From: Harmothoe impar
Taxonomy: Eukaryota; Annelida; Polychaeta; Phyllodocida; Polynoidae
NCBI GenBank assembly: GCA_947462335.1
Contig: OX381708.1
Location: 3,658,001 to 3,722,000 of the forward strand
Direction: 5' to 3'
DNA: 64,000 nt
Shown here: positions 32,601 through 39,959 of the stretch, in pieces
Position numbering within the stretch: position 1 is the first letter of the stretch
Layout of the letters: each line of letters begins with the position of its first letter
Program-made: the position numbers and the translations under genes
The notes under the pieces: generated by a model
What the model was told of the DNA's origin: nothing
The model's database searches: none
Seen by the model: the letters and a program-made list of their open reading frames with translations, nothing else

Positions 32601-35600
32601 CTGTCGACTCGCTAATCAACTATGAAACTGTAAAAGTGAGTGTCTCAGGAGGCTATATCGAAATGTAGCTTGAATTTTTATAATTACCAAAGCTATTCAT
32701 ATGCAATGTAAAACTCATGAAGGAAATGTCTAAGTCTCAAGTGATTAAATTTATCAATGAATGCCCTAATTAGAATTTGATTCTTTTAAGTACTATAACA
32801 TGTGTCTGTTTGTCTGTTTCAGTACTTTAACAACGAGACCTACGAGGCGGAGCGTTATGACCGGGTGCTAGCGGCATATGAGCAGGCGTCCCTCAAGACG
32901 ACCACGAGTCTGGCGCTCCTTAACTGGGGACAGAACGCTATATTCAGCACTGGCATCACCGCCATGATGATACTCGCTAGTCAGGGCATCACTGAAGGTA
33001 AGATGGCCGTATGGTACTACATAGTCGGTTCATGATACTCGCTAGTCAGAGCATCACCGAGGGTGAGTTAGTGGCTTCTCATGAATCTATGATACTTGTG
33101 CGTCATATATCCATGATACTCACTCGCCACTTCAGATACTCGCTTGTCACTTCATGATACTCACTCATCACTTTGTGATACTCATTAGCCATTTTCTGAT
33201 ACTCTGCAGACGGGCATCACTGAGTTTGAGTTTTACAATTTTTTTTGGCACGAATCTATACATTAAATATGTCTTTTGATGATATTGAAAGTCCAAGACT
33301 GCCATCATATCCACCATTCATTGTGGCCTCGTGTGGTCGACAGGTCAAACAGTACAGTCTACCCCCATGTCTTATATACTTTATACACCTATTCGTTGTT
33401 TATAACAGGCACAATGACGGTGGGAGACCTGGTGATGGTGAACGGGCTGCTGTTCCAGCTCTCCATCCCCCTTAACTTCCTGGGCTCTGTGTACAGAGAG
33501 GTGCGGCAGTCGCTGATCGACATGAGCACGCTCTTTGGGCTGCTGGAGAACAAGGCCGCCATACAGGTGAGTCAGCACTTTGTACGTATGTAAACATGGC
33601 CGCCATACAGGTGAGTCGGCACTTTGTACGTATGTAAACATGGCTGCCATTCAGGTGAGTCAGCACTATGTACGCAATGTAAACATAGCCGCCATACAGG
33701 TGAGTCAGCACTTTGTACGTAATGTAAACATGGCCGCCATACAGGTGAGTCAGCACTTTGTAAGTAATGTAAACATGGCCGCCATACCCGTGAGTCAGCA
33801 CTTTGTATGTAATGTAAACATGGCTGCCATTCAGGTGAGTCAGCACTTTGTACGTAATGTAAACATGGCCGCCATACAGGTGAGTCAGCACTTTGTATGT
33901 AATGTAAACATGGCTGCCATTCAGGTGAGTCAGCACTTTGTACGTAATGTAAACATGGCCGCCATACAGGTGAGTCAGCACTTTGTATGTAATGTTAACA
34001 TGGCTGCCATACAGGTGAGTCAGCACTTTACAAGTACGTAATGTAAACATGGCTGCCATACAGGTGAGTCAGCACTTTGTACGTATGTAAACATGGCCGC
34101 CGTACAGGTGAGTCAGCACTTTGTATGTAATGTAAACATGGCCGCCATACAGGTGAGTTAGCACTTTGTATAATGTAAACATGGCTGCCATACAGGTGAG
34201 TCAGCACTTTGTATGTTATGTAAACATGGCCGCCATATAGATGAGTCAGCACTTTGTATGTAATATAAACATGGCCGCCATACAGGTGAGTTAGCACTTT
34301 GTATAATGTAAACATGGCTGCCATACAAGTGAGTCAGCACTTTGTATGTAATGTAAATATGGCTGCCATACAGGTGAGTCAGCACTTTGTATGTAATGTA
34401 AATATGGCTGCCATACAGGTGAGTCAGCACTTTGTACGCAATGTAAACATGGCCGCCATACAGGTGATTCAGTACTTTGTACGTAATGTAAACATGGCCG
34501 CCATACAGGTGAGTCAGCACTTTGTACGCAATGTAAACATGGCCGCCATACAGGTACGTCAGTACTTTGTACGTAATGTAAACATGGCCGCCATACAGGT
34601 GAGTCAGCACTTTGTAAGTAATGTAAACATGGCTGCTATTCAGGTGAGTCAGCACTTTGTACGTAATGTAAACATGGCCGCCATACAGGTGAGTCAGCAC
34701 TTTGTAAGTTATGTAAACATGGCCGCCATACAGGTGATCAGCACTTTGTAAGTAATGTAAACATGGCCGCCATACTGGTGAGTCAGCACTTTGTACACAA
34801 TGTAAACATGGCCGCCATTTTTTTTGTAATTTTGCAGATTGATTTACCCATTTTGCCACATCAATATTTTTGTCTTTATCTCAAGTACAGTAGTCTGAAA
34901 ATTGCCCATAAAAAAAATTGTGTTTTTCAGTTATGAGTTCAAGTTGCCACTCCAGTACTAGTTGTATAGTCTAATAATGGTATACATAAACTTACACAGA
35001 TTGGTTGTAAAATGCAATAACAGTCAGAAAACAACAGAAGCTGTTAATTCCTTAGTAATACTAATACTTGTCTGCCTCCTCCCACAGAGCCTGCCGGGTG
35101 CGCCCCTACTGCAGGTGTCAGCTGAGGAGTCAACCGTCACGTTTGAGGATGTTATCTTCCAATACGTCGAGGGACGCAAGATCCTGAACAAACTCTCCTT
35201 CACCGTGCCCGCCGGCAAGAAGATCGCTATTGTGGGCGGCAGCGGGTCAGGGTGAGTCACTTATAACAACTGTTAGTTCTTCACTTGCTGTTGAGGGTTG
35301 ACAGTGGCTGATGACAATTGACAGCGACCAATAAGAGTTGACAGTGACTTTTCTCCATTGTTAAATATTTTAATGAAGATTTTAGTACATCTTCATGGCA
35401 ATTTGCTCTACATTCCCATCTGTTTTGCTTGGCTCTTACATATGTATATAACTTTTCCCCCCTTCCTCAGGAAGTCGACCATTGTGCGTATGTTGTACCG
35501 TTTCTACGACCCGATGGCCGGCCGCATCCTGGTTAATGGGCAGGACATCCGGCACGTGGACCTGGACAGTCTCAGACACAACATCGGGGTCGTCCCACAG

Positions 35601-38356
35601 GTAAGCAACACGAGTCTCAGACACAACAGTCTCAGATACAACATGACAGTCTCAGACACAACAGTCTCAGACACAACAGTCTCAGATACAACATGACAGT
35701 CTCAGACACAACAGTCTCAGATACAACATGACAGTCTCAGACACAACATTACAGTCTCAGACACAACAGTCTCAGATACAACATGACAGTCTCAGATACA
35801 ACAGTCTCAGATACAACATGACAGTCTCAGACACAACAGTCTCAGATACAACATGACAGTCTCAGACACAACATCGGGGTCGTCCCACAGGTGAGAAACA
35901 TGACAGTCTCAGATACAACATTACAGTCTCAGACACAACATCGGGAGCGTCCCACAGGTAAGCAACACAAGTCTCAGACACAACAGTCTCAGATACAACA
36001 TGACAGTCTCAGACACAACAGTCTCAGATACAACATGACAGTCTCAGACACAACAGTCTCAGATACAACATGACAGTCTCAGACACAACATAGGGGTCGT
36101 CCTACAGGTGAGCAACATGACAGTCTCAGACACAAGTCTCAGATACAACATGACAGTCTCAGACACAACAGTCTCAGATACAACATGACAGTCTCAGACA
36201 CAACAGTCTCAGATGCAACATGCAATGTGCCCTCCTGACGTTAAAGGGGTTCAAACCTGGTTTGATTGATGTGATTGATTATTATGAACCAGGCTTGAAA
36301 CCCTTGATTGAAATATTTTTAAACCAGGTTTAAAACCTTTGATTTTAACCTTTATGAACCATATATAAAAACCTTGATATAATCATTTTAAACCAGACTT
36401 GAAACCTTGATTTAAGCTTTGATTGAACAATTATGGACCAACCTTGAAAGCATTGATTGAAACATTATAAGACTGGCTTGAAACCCTTGATTTGACAGAT
36501 TTAAACCAGGCTTGACACCCTTGATTGAACTGTTGTACTAGGATTGAAACCTTTGATTGAACCGTTTTAAACAGAACTATTTTGTTCCTCAGGAGACGAT
36601 GTTGTTCCACGACACCATCCTACACAACATCCAGTACGGACGGACCGAGGCCCGGCCGGACGAGGTCGTCGAGGCAGCCAAGATGGCCGACATCCACAAC
36701 TTTATACAGCAGTGGCCGGACAAATACGACACCCAGGTTGGGGAAAGGGGACTCAAACTGTCAGGTATGTCTGAACCTGAATCAAGGTCAAATGTAGGAA
36801 TTTCTGCCTTAATATTTGGCCATGTCTGCTATAAGTAGACATGGTCCTGTAAGAATGTACATGGACATTATTACTTGAAGGTGTTTTTGTTTAACACTAT
36901 GACCCTAATAACACTCGGCCAAAAGCTCTCCGCAAAAATTCCTGTATTTTCTTGCGGCATGAAGTCAAAGCTCAAGGTCACTCAAAAAGAGAGTCACGCT
37001 AGAGAGCATACTTATCTCGCAACTATGTTTGTTTACAGGAGGAGAGAAGCAGCGGGTGTCCATCGCGCGCGCCATCCTAAAGAAAACGCCTATCCTGGTC
37101 TACGATGAGGCCACGTCTTCACTCGACTCCATCACCGAACAGGTTCCGCATTTATTAATTAATTTATTAATATTAATAATAATAACAATTTAACTTTTTT
37201 GGGGTATTTATATAATCGCAGTTACATTTAATCCCTTGGATATACTTTGTAATCGGTTGTCCTTTCAGTAGATATTACAGGAAAATTCAATTAGGTGTGA
37301 TATATATATGTAGATCAAGAGAAATATTTGACATGAAGATATAAAGCTAAAATTACTATTCAGGTATTGACTTTAAACTGATCAATTTAGATTTTAAAAG
37401 CTGAAATTAGTATTTGCTTAAAAGTTATCAATTTCAAACAATTCAAGATCTAAAGTTGTTATTCAAGTATTGGCTGAAGATTAATCAATATAGTTAATTT
37501 CAAAGCTAAAATTGCTCTTGGTTTAGGCCACACTTTTTTTTATCTGGGTTACGGGCCCGCCGCACTAAGAAAGGCCAAAATCGGAATAAAAATAACATTT
37601 GGATTTTACACTTTTTTTTTATTCCCTCCGATCTGCATTCCAGACAAAACAAATTAAAGATATAAAATAAAAGATATAAGGTATGATATACCGTTGGAAA
37701 GCTAGAATCAACAGGAAACCAATGATCTAGTTGTCATTGTGCTGAAATAATAAATTTGAAAGAAAAAACTGCAGAATATTGGTTAACTAAAACATCAAAT
37801 ATTTTCTATTGTTGGGTCATCCTTTTATATTTCCCACCTACATTCGGATATCCTAGTTTTCTAAACATATTGAAGTAAACTTCCTAGAGCCCGACTTTTA
37901 TTTAATTTTTTAATTTTTTTTATTTCGTCCTCCGTGCTTTTGAAATTTCCTGAGGTGTCCGTAACCCAAATTAAAAAAAAAGTGTGCCTTAACAGGAGTA
38001 AATTGCAAATAAAATGCCTCTCTAGAGAAATACATTTCCCGCTTCCTTCGTTGGTCCTACAGAGAATCCTGGATGCGCTGGGCCGGGTGACCCAGGACCG
38101 CACCACCATCGTGATCGCTCACCGGTTGAGTACGGTGGTGGATGCGGATGAGATCCTGGTGTTAGCGGAGGGCCGGGTGGCCGAACGAGGCACGCACCGC
38201 GACCTGGTGTCACGCCCCGACTCAGTCTACGCCGACTTGTGGCAGAAACAGAACGAAGTGGCCCTGGACGAGGCCAAAATGACGCACAACGGGAACAACG
38301 CCGACCAGGCCGAGAGGACAAACGGCCCCAACCAGGATCCACCCCAGCCACAATGA
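17507..38356 (+). CDS. ABCB7: ABCB7-like mitochondrial ABC half-transporter (14 coding exons)
   Basis: Atm1/ABCB7 proteins sit in the mitochondrial inner membrane, work as homodimers and export a glutathione-linked sulfur/iron-sulfur species needed by the cytosolic Fe-S assembly machinery. I assembled 14 exons with AG/GT borders and matching phases, totalling 2136 nt (711 aa plus TGA). The order is: an N-terminal presequence rich in basic and hydroxylated residues (1-55); a linker and the conserved MLSYVWPKD motif (about 97-105); an ABC transmembrane domain (about 115-410) containing [12 protein letters not shown] and [13 protein letters not shown]; then one nucleotide-binding domain. That domain has Walker A GGSGSGKST (about 473-482), Q-loop VVPQ (522), signature LSGGEKQR (578-585), Walker [10 protein letters not shown] (598-606) and the H-loop histidine (634). 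All catalytic motifs are intact. Length is close to the vertebrate protein (about 750 aa). The C-terminal tail is low-complexity and lacks an obvious Cys-rich end. Introns are unusually rich in tandem repeats. Confidence 0.95.
18024..18935. mobile_element. Composite of decayed G-run MITEs
   Basis: G-run MITE ends occur at 18024 (GAGTGATCATTTTAATCAAG), 18158 (GGGAGTGGTCACTTCTTATC) and 18905-18935 (TGTTGTTAAAAAATGATGAC). A hAT-like MITE (18399-18577) sits inside. Confidence 0.55.
18399..18577. mobile_element. hAT-like MITE with CAGTGGCGGATCC ends
   Basis: Left CAGTGGCGGATCCAGGATTT, right AAATCCGCCACTG. A 5-bp CCAAG repeat flanks both ends (18394-18398 and 18578-18582). The interior has AAAGGAGGGGGCGC blocks. 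CAGTGGCGGATCC is a familiar hAT MITE terminus. Confidence 0.7.
19237..19755. mobile_element. MITE with GTATCGTCGCGTTTTGG ends
   Basis: Ends GTATCGTCGCGTTTTGG and CCAAAACGCGACGATAC are inverted. The interior has repeated GGCGCCTATTCAAG motifs and a 19-nt G tract near 19357. Confidence 0.7.
19756..19930. mobile_element. Fragment of the CATGATGCA/GGCGAGTTACTCGCC MITE family
   Basis: Carries AGTAACTCGCCAGTGCTGCA and CGGCATGATGCA motifs shared with 10410-10630, but intact ends are not seen. Confidence 0.55.
20141..20315. mobile_element. Decayed MITE of the GGTCTA...TAGAC family
   Basis: CTACACCAAAAAAGAAAAGT then TGGTCTATGG at left, and TTAGACAAACTTACTCTTTT then GGTCTGGCCC at right, are diverged inverted ends of the 9484-9845 type. 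Confidence 0.55.
20468..20730. mobile_element. MITE with TAACCCTCTAAGG ends
   Basis: Left TAACCCTCTAAGGATCGCAT; right GTCCTTAGAGGGTGAGGG (mutated). CATGATGCACC and GAGTTACTC motifs lie inside. Confidence 0.65.
22146..22396. repeat. Inverted repeat with 24-bp perfect arms
   Basis: Arms at 22146-22169 and 22373-22396 (core CCTGGTGGATGGAGTGTACA) are perfect inverted repeats around about 200 bp. It is probably an inverted-repeat element or a decayed MITE in ABCB7 intron 1. Confidence 0.75.
22632..23716. repeat. GGCACTACAT(A/G)-type minisatellite, interrupted
   Basis: Short units CATGGCACTA/CATAGCACTA run from 22632 to 22820 and from 23405 to 23716, split by an inserted element. A few isolated units occur at 22010-22080. 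Confidence 0.9.
22821..23404. mobile_element. MITE with CAGGGATGAAA ends inserted in the array
   Basis: Left CAGGGATGAAATTCTTCAAG and right ATCTTCAAG...TTTCATCCCTG are inverted. TACATA flanks both sides, consistent with a target duplication, though the flanks are themselves repetitive. The CAGGG end is compatible with hAT. Confidence 0.7.
24069..24266 (+). CDS. ABCB7: ABCB7 exon 2
   Basis: Acceptor GTTACAG|TTCACA and donor TCTAAG|GTAAGG, 66 codons, phase 0 to 0. It encodes the region just before the first membrane helix, including the ABCB7-typical MLSYVWPKD motif and the start of helix 1. A 24-bp minisatellite starts immediately after the donor. Confidence 0.92.
24267..24760. repeat. 24-bp minisatellite seeded at the ABCB7 exon 2 donor
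   Basis: The unit GGGTCTGAGGTAAACCAGGC plus ACCA occurs in about 20 copies. The real exon end GGGTCTAAG|GTAAGG is the first, diverged unit, so each copy repeats the exon end and a GAG|GTAAAC donor-like site. Confidence 0.9.
25055..25386. mobile_element. G-run MITE in ABCB7 intron 2
   Basis: Left TAAGGGAGTGATCATTTTTT then AACAACAGGGGG; right CCTGTTGATAATAAATGATC then ACTCCCTAA. It is very similar to 14817-15141, so it probably moved recently. Confidence 0.8.
25678..25807 (+). CDS. ABCB7: ABCB7 exon 3
   Basis: Acceptor TTTCAG|CTGCTG and donor GGCT|GTACGT, 130 nt, ending in phase 1. It encodes the [14 protein letters not shown] segment of the transmembrane domain, which aligns with the ABCB7 VPFMFKYAVDSLN region. 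Confidence 0.92.
25907..26132. mobile_element. MITE with TACCGTAAAACC ends in ABCB7 intron 3
   Basis: Ends TACCGTAAAACCTCTTGTAT and CGCGAGGTTTTACGGTA. The interior has ATAAGCCGCA motifs. Same family as 4000-4209. Confidence 0.75.
26187..26455. mobile_element. Truncated G-run MITE in ABCB7 intron 3
   Basis: A left end GGAGTGATCATTTTTTAACA then ACAGGGGGG is present; a clear matching right end is not. The interior matches the family. Confidence 0.6.
26559..26745 (+). CDS. ABCB7: ABCB7 exon 4
   Basis: Acceptor GTTACAG|ACGGC and donor TCCAG|GTAGGA, 187 nt, phase 1 to 2. It encodes [16 protein letters not shown] and [16 protein letters not shown], among the most conserved ABCB7/Atm1 transmembrane-domain motifs (coupling-helix region). 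Confidence 0.95.
26746..27354. other. ABCB7 intron 4, proximal segment
   Basis: No feature recognised. Confidence 0.4.
27355..29260. repeat. Satellite of about 136-bp monomers with 409-bp higher-order repeats
   Basis: The monomer contains ATGGGGTGCCAACTGTTCAT, ATTAATGCAACTACAA and GCATTGTGGCATTCAATGAA. Three nearly identical three-monomer blocks start about 408-409 bp apart (27519, 27927, 28336 as one reference point), followed by more diverged single monomers. The repeated ORFs inside are by-products. Confidence 0.9.
29261..30177. other. ABCB7 intron 4, distal segment
   Basis: Mostly unique AT-rich DNA. A 16-nt C tract lies near 29807-29822, and a decayed fragment of a TACGCG...TTTACGG MITE near 30025-30060. 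No gene is seen. Confidence 0.4.
30178..30259 (+). CDS. ABCB7: ABCB7 exon 5
   Basis: Acceptor CTTCCAG|GGGC and donor TTTTG|GTAAGT, 82 nt, phase 2 to 0. It encodes [20 protein letters not shown], a hydrophobic helix matching the ABCB7 family. Confidence 0.93.
30260..30907. other. ABCB7 intron 5
   Basis: Contains pieces resembling inverted-repeat material (TTACGATTTTT / AAAATCGTTAC near 30425 and 30735-30800) but no clear element and no gene. Confidence 0.4.
30908..30996 (+). CDS. ABCB7: ABCB7 exon 6
   Basis: Acceptor GTTACAG|TACCAC and donor GTGGAG|GTATGT, 89 nt, phase 0 to 2. It encodes the [20 protein letters not shown] helix and the VTQWR loop. The frame stays open through the following intronic array, but the conserved sequence stops at the donor. 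Confidence 0.93.
31010..32275. repeat. TGTCACAAC-type minisatellite in ABCB7 intron 6
   Basis: Units CAGCCACTCTGTCACAAC and CTTACACACCAGCCACTCTG alternate irregularly for about 1.27 kb, beginning within about 20 nt of the exon 6 donor. The long open frames on the plus strand (447-467 aa) come from stop-free units. Confidence 0.92.
32439..32532. repeat. About 26-bp repeat x4 before ABCB7 exon 7
   Basis: Units of TTTTGTGGCATCGAAATCAA plus TGTC occupy the last 100 bp of intron 6 up to about 15 nt before the acceptor, overlapping the expected branch-point zone. Confidence 0.7.
32548..32635 (+). CDS. ABCB7: ABCB7 exon 7
   Basis: Acceptor TATTCAG|GACC and donor GTAAAA|GTGAGT, 88 nt, phase 2 to 0. 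It encodes [20 protein letters not shown] followed by SLINYETVK, matching the human RFRIEMNKAD and SLLNYETVK motifs. Confidence 0.95.
32823..32997 (+). CDS. ABCB7: ABCB7 exon 8
   Basis: Acceptor GTTTCAG|TACTTT and donor GAAG|GTAAGA, 175 nt, phase 0 to 1. It encodes [13 protein letters not shown] and the helix ending [13 protein letters not shown] second copy of its 3' end plus a donor lies about 35 nt downstream. Confidence 0.95.
33029..33235. repeat. Copies of the ABCB7 exon 8 end in intron 8
   Basis: TTCATGATACTCGCTAGTCA then GAGCATCACCGAGG|GTGAGT at 33029-33068 duplicates the exon end and donor. Shorter degenerate copies of GATACTC..CTCGTCACTT follow, and CGGGCATCACTGAG recurs at 33211. 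Confidence 0.8.
33409..33566 (+). CDS. ABCB7: ABCB7 exon 9
   Basis: Acceptor ATAACAG|GCACA and donor ATACAG|GTGAGT, 158 nt, phase 1 to 0. It encodes [20 protein letters not shown] and the linker [20 protein letters not shown] leading to the nucleotide-binding domain. Its last 12 bases plus the donor are the seed of a 1.25-kb minisatellite. Confidence 0.95.
33553..34820. repeat. 42-bp minisatellite containing ABCB7 exon 9 end and donor
   Basis: The unit is GCCGCCATACAG|GTGAGTCA then GCACTTTGTACGTAATGTAA and ACATG, in about 30 copies. The first copy is the real exon/intron junction. About twenty further copies keep a CAGGTGAGT donor consensus. The 14-codon period keeps long frames open on both strands. 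Confidence 0.95.
35088..35251 (+). CDS. ABCB7: ABCB7 exon 10 (start of nucleotide-binding domain)
   Basis: Acceptor CCCACAG|AGCCTG and donor TCAGG|GTGAGT, 164 nt, phase 0 to 2. It encodes [17 protein letters not shown] (A-loop region) and the first half of Walker A, GGSGSG. Confidence 0.95.
35471..35600 (+). CDS. ABCB7: ABCB7 exon 11
   Basis: Acceptor CCTCAG|GAAGTC and donor CCACAG|GTAAGC, 130 nt, phase 2 to 0. It completes Walker A (KST) and ends at the Q-loop, NIGVVPQ. Copies of this exon end with donors recur in the next intron. Confidence 0.95.
35601..36230. repeat. Array derived from the ABCB7 exon 11 end and donor
   Basis: Short CAGTCTCAGACACAACA/CAGTCTCAGATACAACATGA units dominate. 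Longer copies of the exon end (ACATCGGGGTCGTCCCACAG) followed by GTGAG or GTAAG recur at about 35871, 35938 (variant) and 36087 (variant). Confidence 0.9.
36240..36580. repeat. TTGAAACCCTTGATTGAA-type degenerate repeat
   Basis: About 30-bp units with TTTAAACCAGGCTTGAAACC and CTTGATTGAAC recur until just before exon 12. Confidence 0.75.
36593..36764 (+). CDS. ABCB7: ABCB7 exon 12
   Basis: Acceptor CCTCAG|GAGACG and donor TCAG|GTATGT, 172 nt, phase 0 to 1. It encodes [16 protein letters not shown] and [12 protein letters not shown], the run-up to the ABC signature motif. Confidence 0.95.
37039..37142 (+). CDS. ABCB7: ABCB7 exon 13 (signature and Walker B)
   Basis: Acceptor TTACAG|GAGGAG, 104 nt, phase 1 to 0. 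It encodes [14 protein letters not shown], Walker [10 protein letters not shown] and the D-loop SSLDS. The inferred donor GAACAG|GTTCCG is weak (lacks +3 A/G and +5 G) but is the only one that keeps phase and homology. Confidence 0.88.
37143..38062. other. ABCB7 intron 13
   Basis: Unique AT-rich DNA from 37143 to 37522, then a MITE (37523-37992) ending 70 nt before the exon 14 acceptor. Confidence 0.5.
37523..37992. mobile_element. MITE with TTAGGCCACACTTTTTTTTA ends (intron 13)
   Basis: Left TTAGGCCACACTTTTTTTTA then TCTGGGTTACGG; right CCGTAACCCAAATTAAAAAA then AAGTGTGCCTTAA. The ends resemble those at 57-312. Confidence 0.75.
38063..38356 (+). CDS. ABCB7: ABCB7 exon 14 (last coding exon)
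   Basis: Acceptor CCTACAG|AGAATC, 97 codons plus TGA. It encodes the H-loop [14 protein letters not shown], the [10 protein letters not shown] motif and a hydrophilic tail ending PPQPQ. I see no AATAAA on the plus strand between the stop and 39126. Confidence 0.93.
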   Translation, partial: RILDALGRVTQDRTTIVIAHRLSTVVDADEILVLAEGRVAERGTHRDLVSRPDSVYADLWQKQNEVALDEAKMTHNGNNADQAERTNGPNQDPPQPQ

Positions 38357-38388
38357 GGGTCACTCAGCGCTAACACGTTACTAGTAAC

Positions 38389-38711
38389 ACGTTAACCCAG
38401 GCTGCACAGTGCTGCCACCCTGTAAGGACCCTACCATGCCGTAATGCATCATGACCTTGGTCATCATGATGCATCAATGCAGCCCTGGTGGGTAACTCGC
38501 CAGGGATGTATTCAAGCATCATGCCGACCCTACAGGGATTGATAGGGTCAGCATGATGCACCAATGCAGTACTGGCGAGTTACTCGTCAAGGCTGCATCG
38601 GTGCATCATGATGACCAAGAGTATGATGCATTAATGCATCATGCCATCCCTGAAGGGTTAATGCACTATGGGCATGATGCATAAAAACCCTGTGCTGCCC
38701 TTACAGGGTTA
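38389..38711. mobile_element. MITE cluster, TAACCC...GGGTTA family, after ABCB7
   Basis: Nested or tandem pieces with ACCCTGTAAGGACC near 38428, GAAGGGTTAATG near 38652 and CCCTTACAGGGTTA near 38698-38711. GATGCATCA and GGCGAGTTACTCG dyads lie inside. It begins 33 bp after the ABCB7 stop codon. Confidence 0.65.
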
Positions 38712-38945
38712 GCGAAAGGCTGATACTAGTCGGTGTTTTATACTATTGTACAAGAATGTGATAAAGACGCTACTTTACAAGGAACGTGTGATACAATCAT
38801 CATCAGCCAAATACACGGGACACTTGATGCGGATGACAGATTACGAGGTCTAGGTAATTGTGTGATTGCCCATCGACATGAGGGGTAGATGATGTGTACG
38901 TTACTTACAGGATATCAAGTCTCTAGTCCCTGCCACATCCCGTGT

Positions 38946-39146
38946 TACTGTAAACGTACATATTTTCGCGCATATATATTTTCGCGATTTAGCTATAGAG
39001 TACAATTTCACGCGGATTTAAGTTCGCGCATTTTGGAGTGTGTTAGTTATATTGCTATACTGGATAAATATTTGCTCTGTACATATTTTAAAATCCGCGA
39101 AAATCGCGAAAATATGTACAGCGCGAAATAAAGTACGTTTACAGTA
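38946..39146. mobile_element. MITE with TACTGTAAACGTAC ends
   Basis: Ends TACTGTAAACGTACATATTT and GTACGTTTACAGTA, with CGCG-rich dyads TTTTCGCG / CGCGAAAA inside. An AATAAA at 39127-39132 could serve as a polyadenylation signal. Confidence 0.75.
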
Positions 39147-39171
39147 TATACAGAGACTTGAACCCACACCT

Positions 39172-39328
39172 GTAACCCGCTAAGGCTGCATAGTGTAGTC
39201 ATGCATTATGTCCTTGGTCCTTATTGGGCATCAATGCAGCATTGGCGAGTTACTCGCCAGGGCTGCATTAGTAGTGCATCACGACAACAAATGGTGCTTT
39301 TTAGCGACATGCCATTCTAAAAGGGTTA
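39172..39328. mobile_element. MITE with TAACCCGCTAAGG / TCTAAAAGGGTTA ends
   Basis: A short copy of the 10410-10630 family with a GGCGAGTTACTCGCC dyad in the centre. Confidence 0.65.
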
Positions 39329-39429
39329 AGGGCCGCATGATGTATCACGGTTCATGCACATCTGTCGTCATGATGCACCAGTTTTACTAAGAACGTCATG
39401 ATGCATTGAATTGGTGCAATTGCCTGTGA

Positions 39430-39925
39430 ACCAGGGAATGTACTGGATGAATGCAGGGCTGGCGAGTTACTCGCCATGACTGGATGAATGCAGGGCTGGC
39501 GAGTTACTCACCATGACGGGATGAATGCAGGGCTGGCGAGTTACTCGCCATGACTGGATGAATGCAGGGCTGGCGAGTTACTCACCATGACGGGATGAAT
39601 GCAGGGCTGGCGAGTTACTCGCCATGACTGGATGAATGCAGGGCTGGCGAGTTACTCGCCATGACTGGATGAATGCAGGGCTGGCGAGTTACTCACCATG
39701 ACTGGATGAATGCAGGGCTGGCGAGTTACTCGCCATGACTGGATGAATGCAGGGCTGGCGAGTTACTCACCATGACGGGATGAATGCAGGGCTGGCGAGT
39801 TACTCACCATGACTGGATGAATGCAGGGCTGGCGAGTTACTCACCATGACTGGATGAATGCAGTGCTGGCGAGTTACTCGCCATGACTGGATGAATGCAG
39901 GGCTGGCGAGTTACTCACCATGACT
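39430..39925. repeat. 37-bp minisatellite with TGGCGAGTTACTCGCCA dyad
   Basis: About 13 copies of a unit with ATGACTGGATGAATGCAGGG then CTGGCGAGTTACTCGCC. The dyad and flanks match the interior of the neighbouring MITE family, so the array probably grew from a MITE copy. Confidence 0.92.
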
Positions 39926-39959
39926 GCAACCATGCACCATTACTCGCATTAAAACACGA

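Noticed and set aside
33472..34859. Repeat ORFs of 150-230 aa on both strands
   Set aside because: The 42-bp unit is a multiple of three, so frames stay open; no homology other than to the exon 9 end.
39430..39925. CRISPR-like array of 37-bp direct repeats with a palindrome
   Set aside because: The whole unit repeats without unique spacers, and this is animal DNA; it is a minisatellite.
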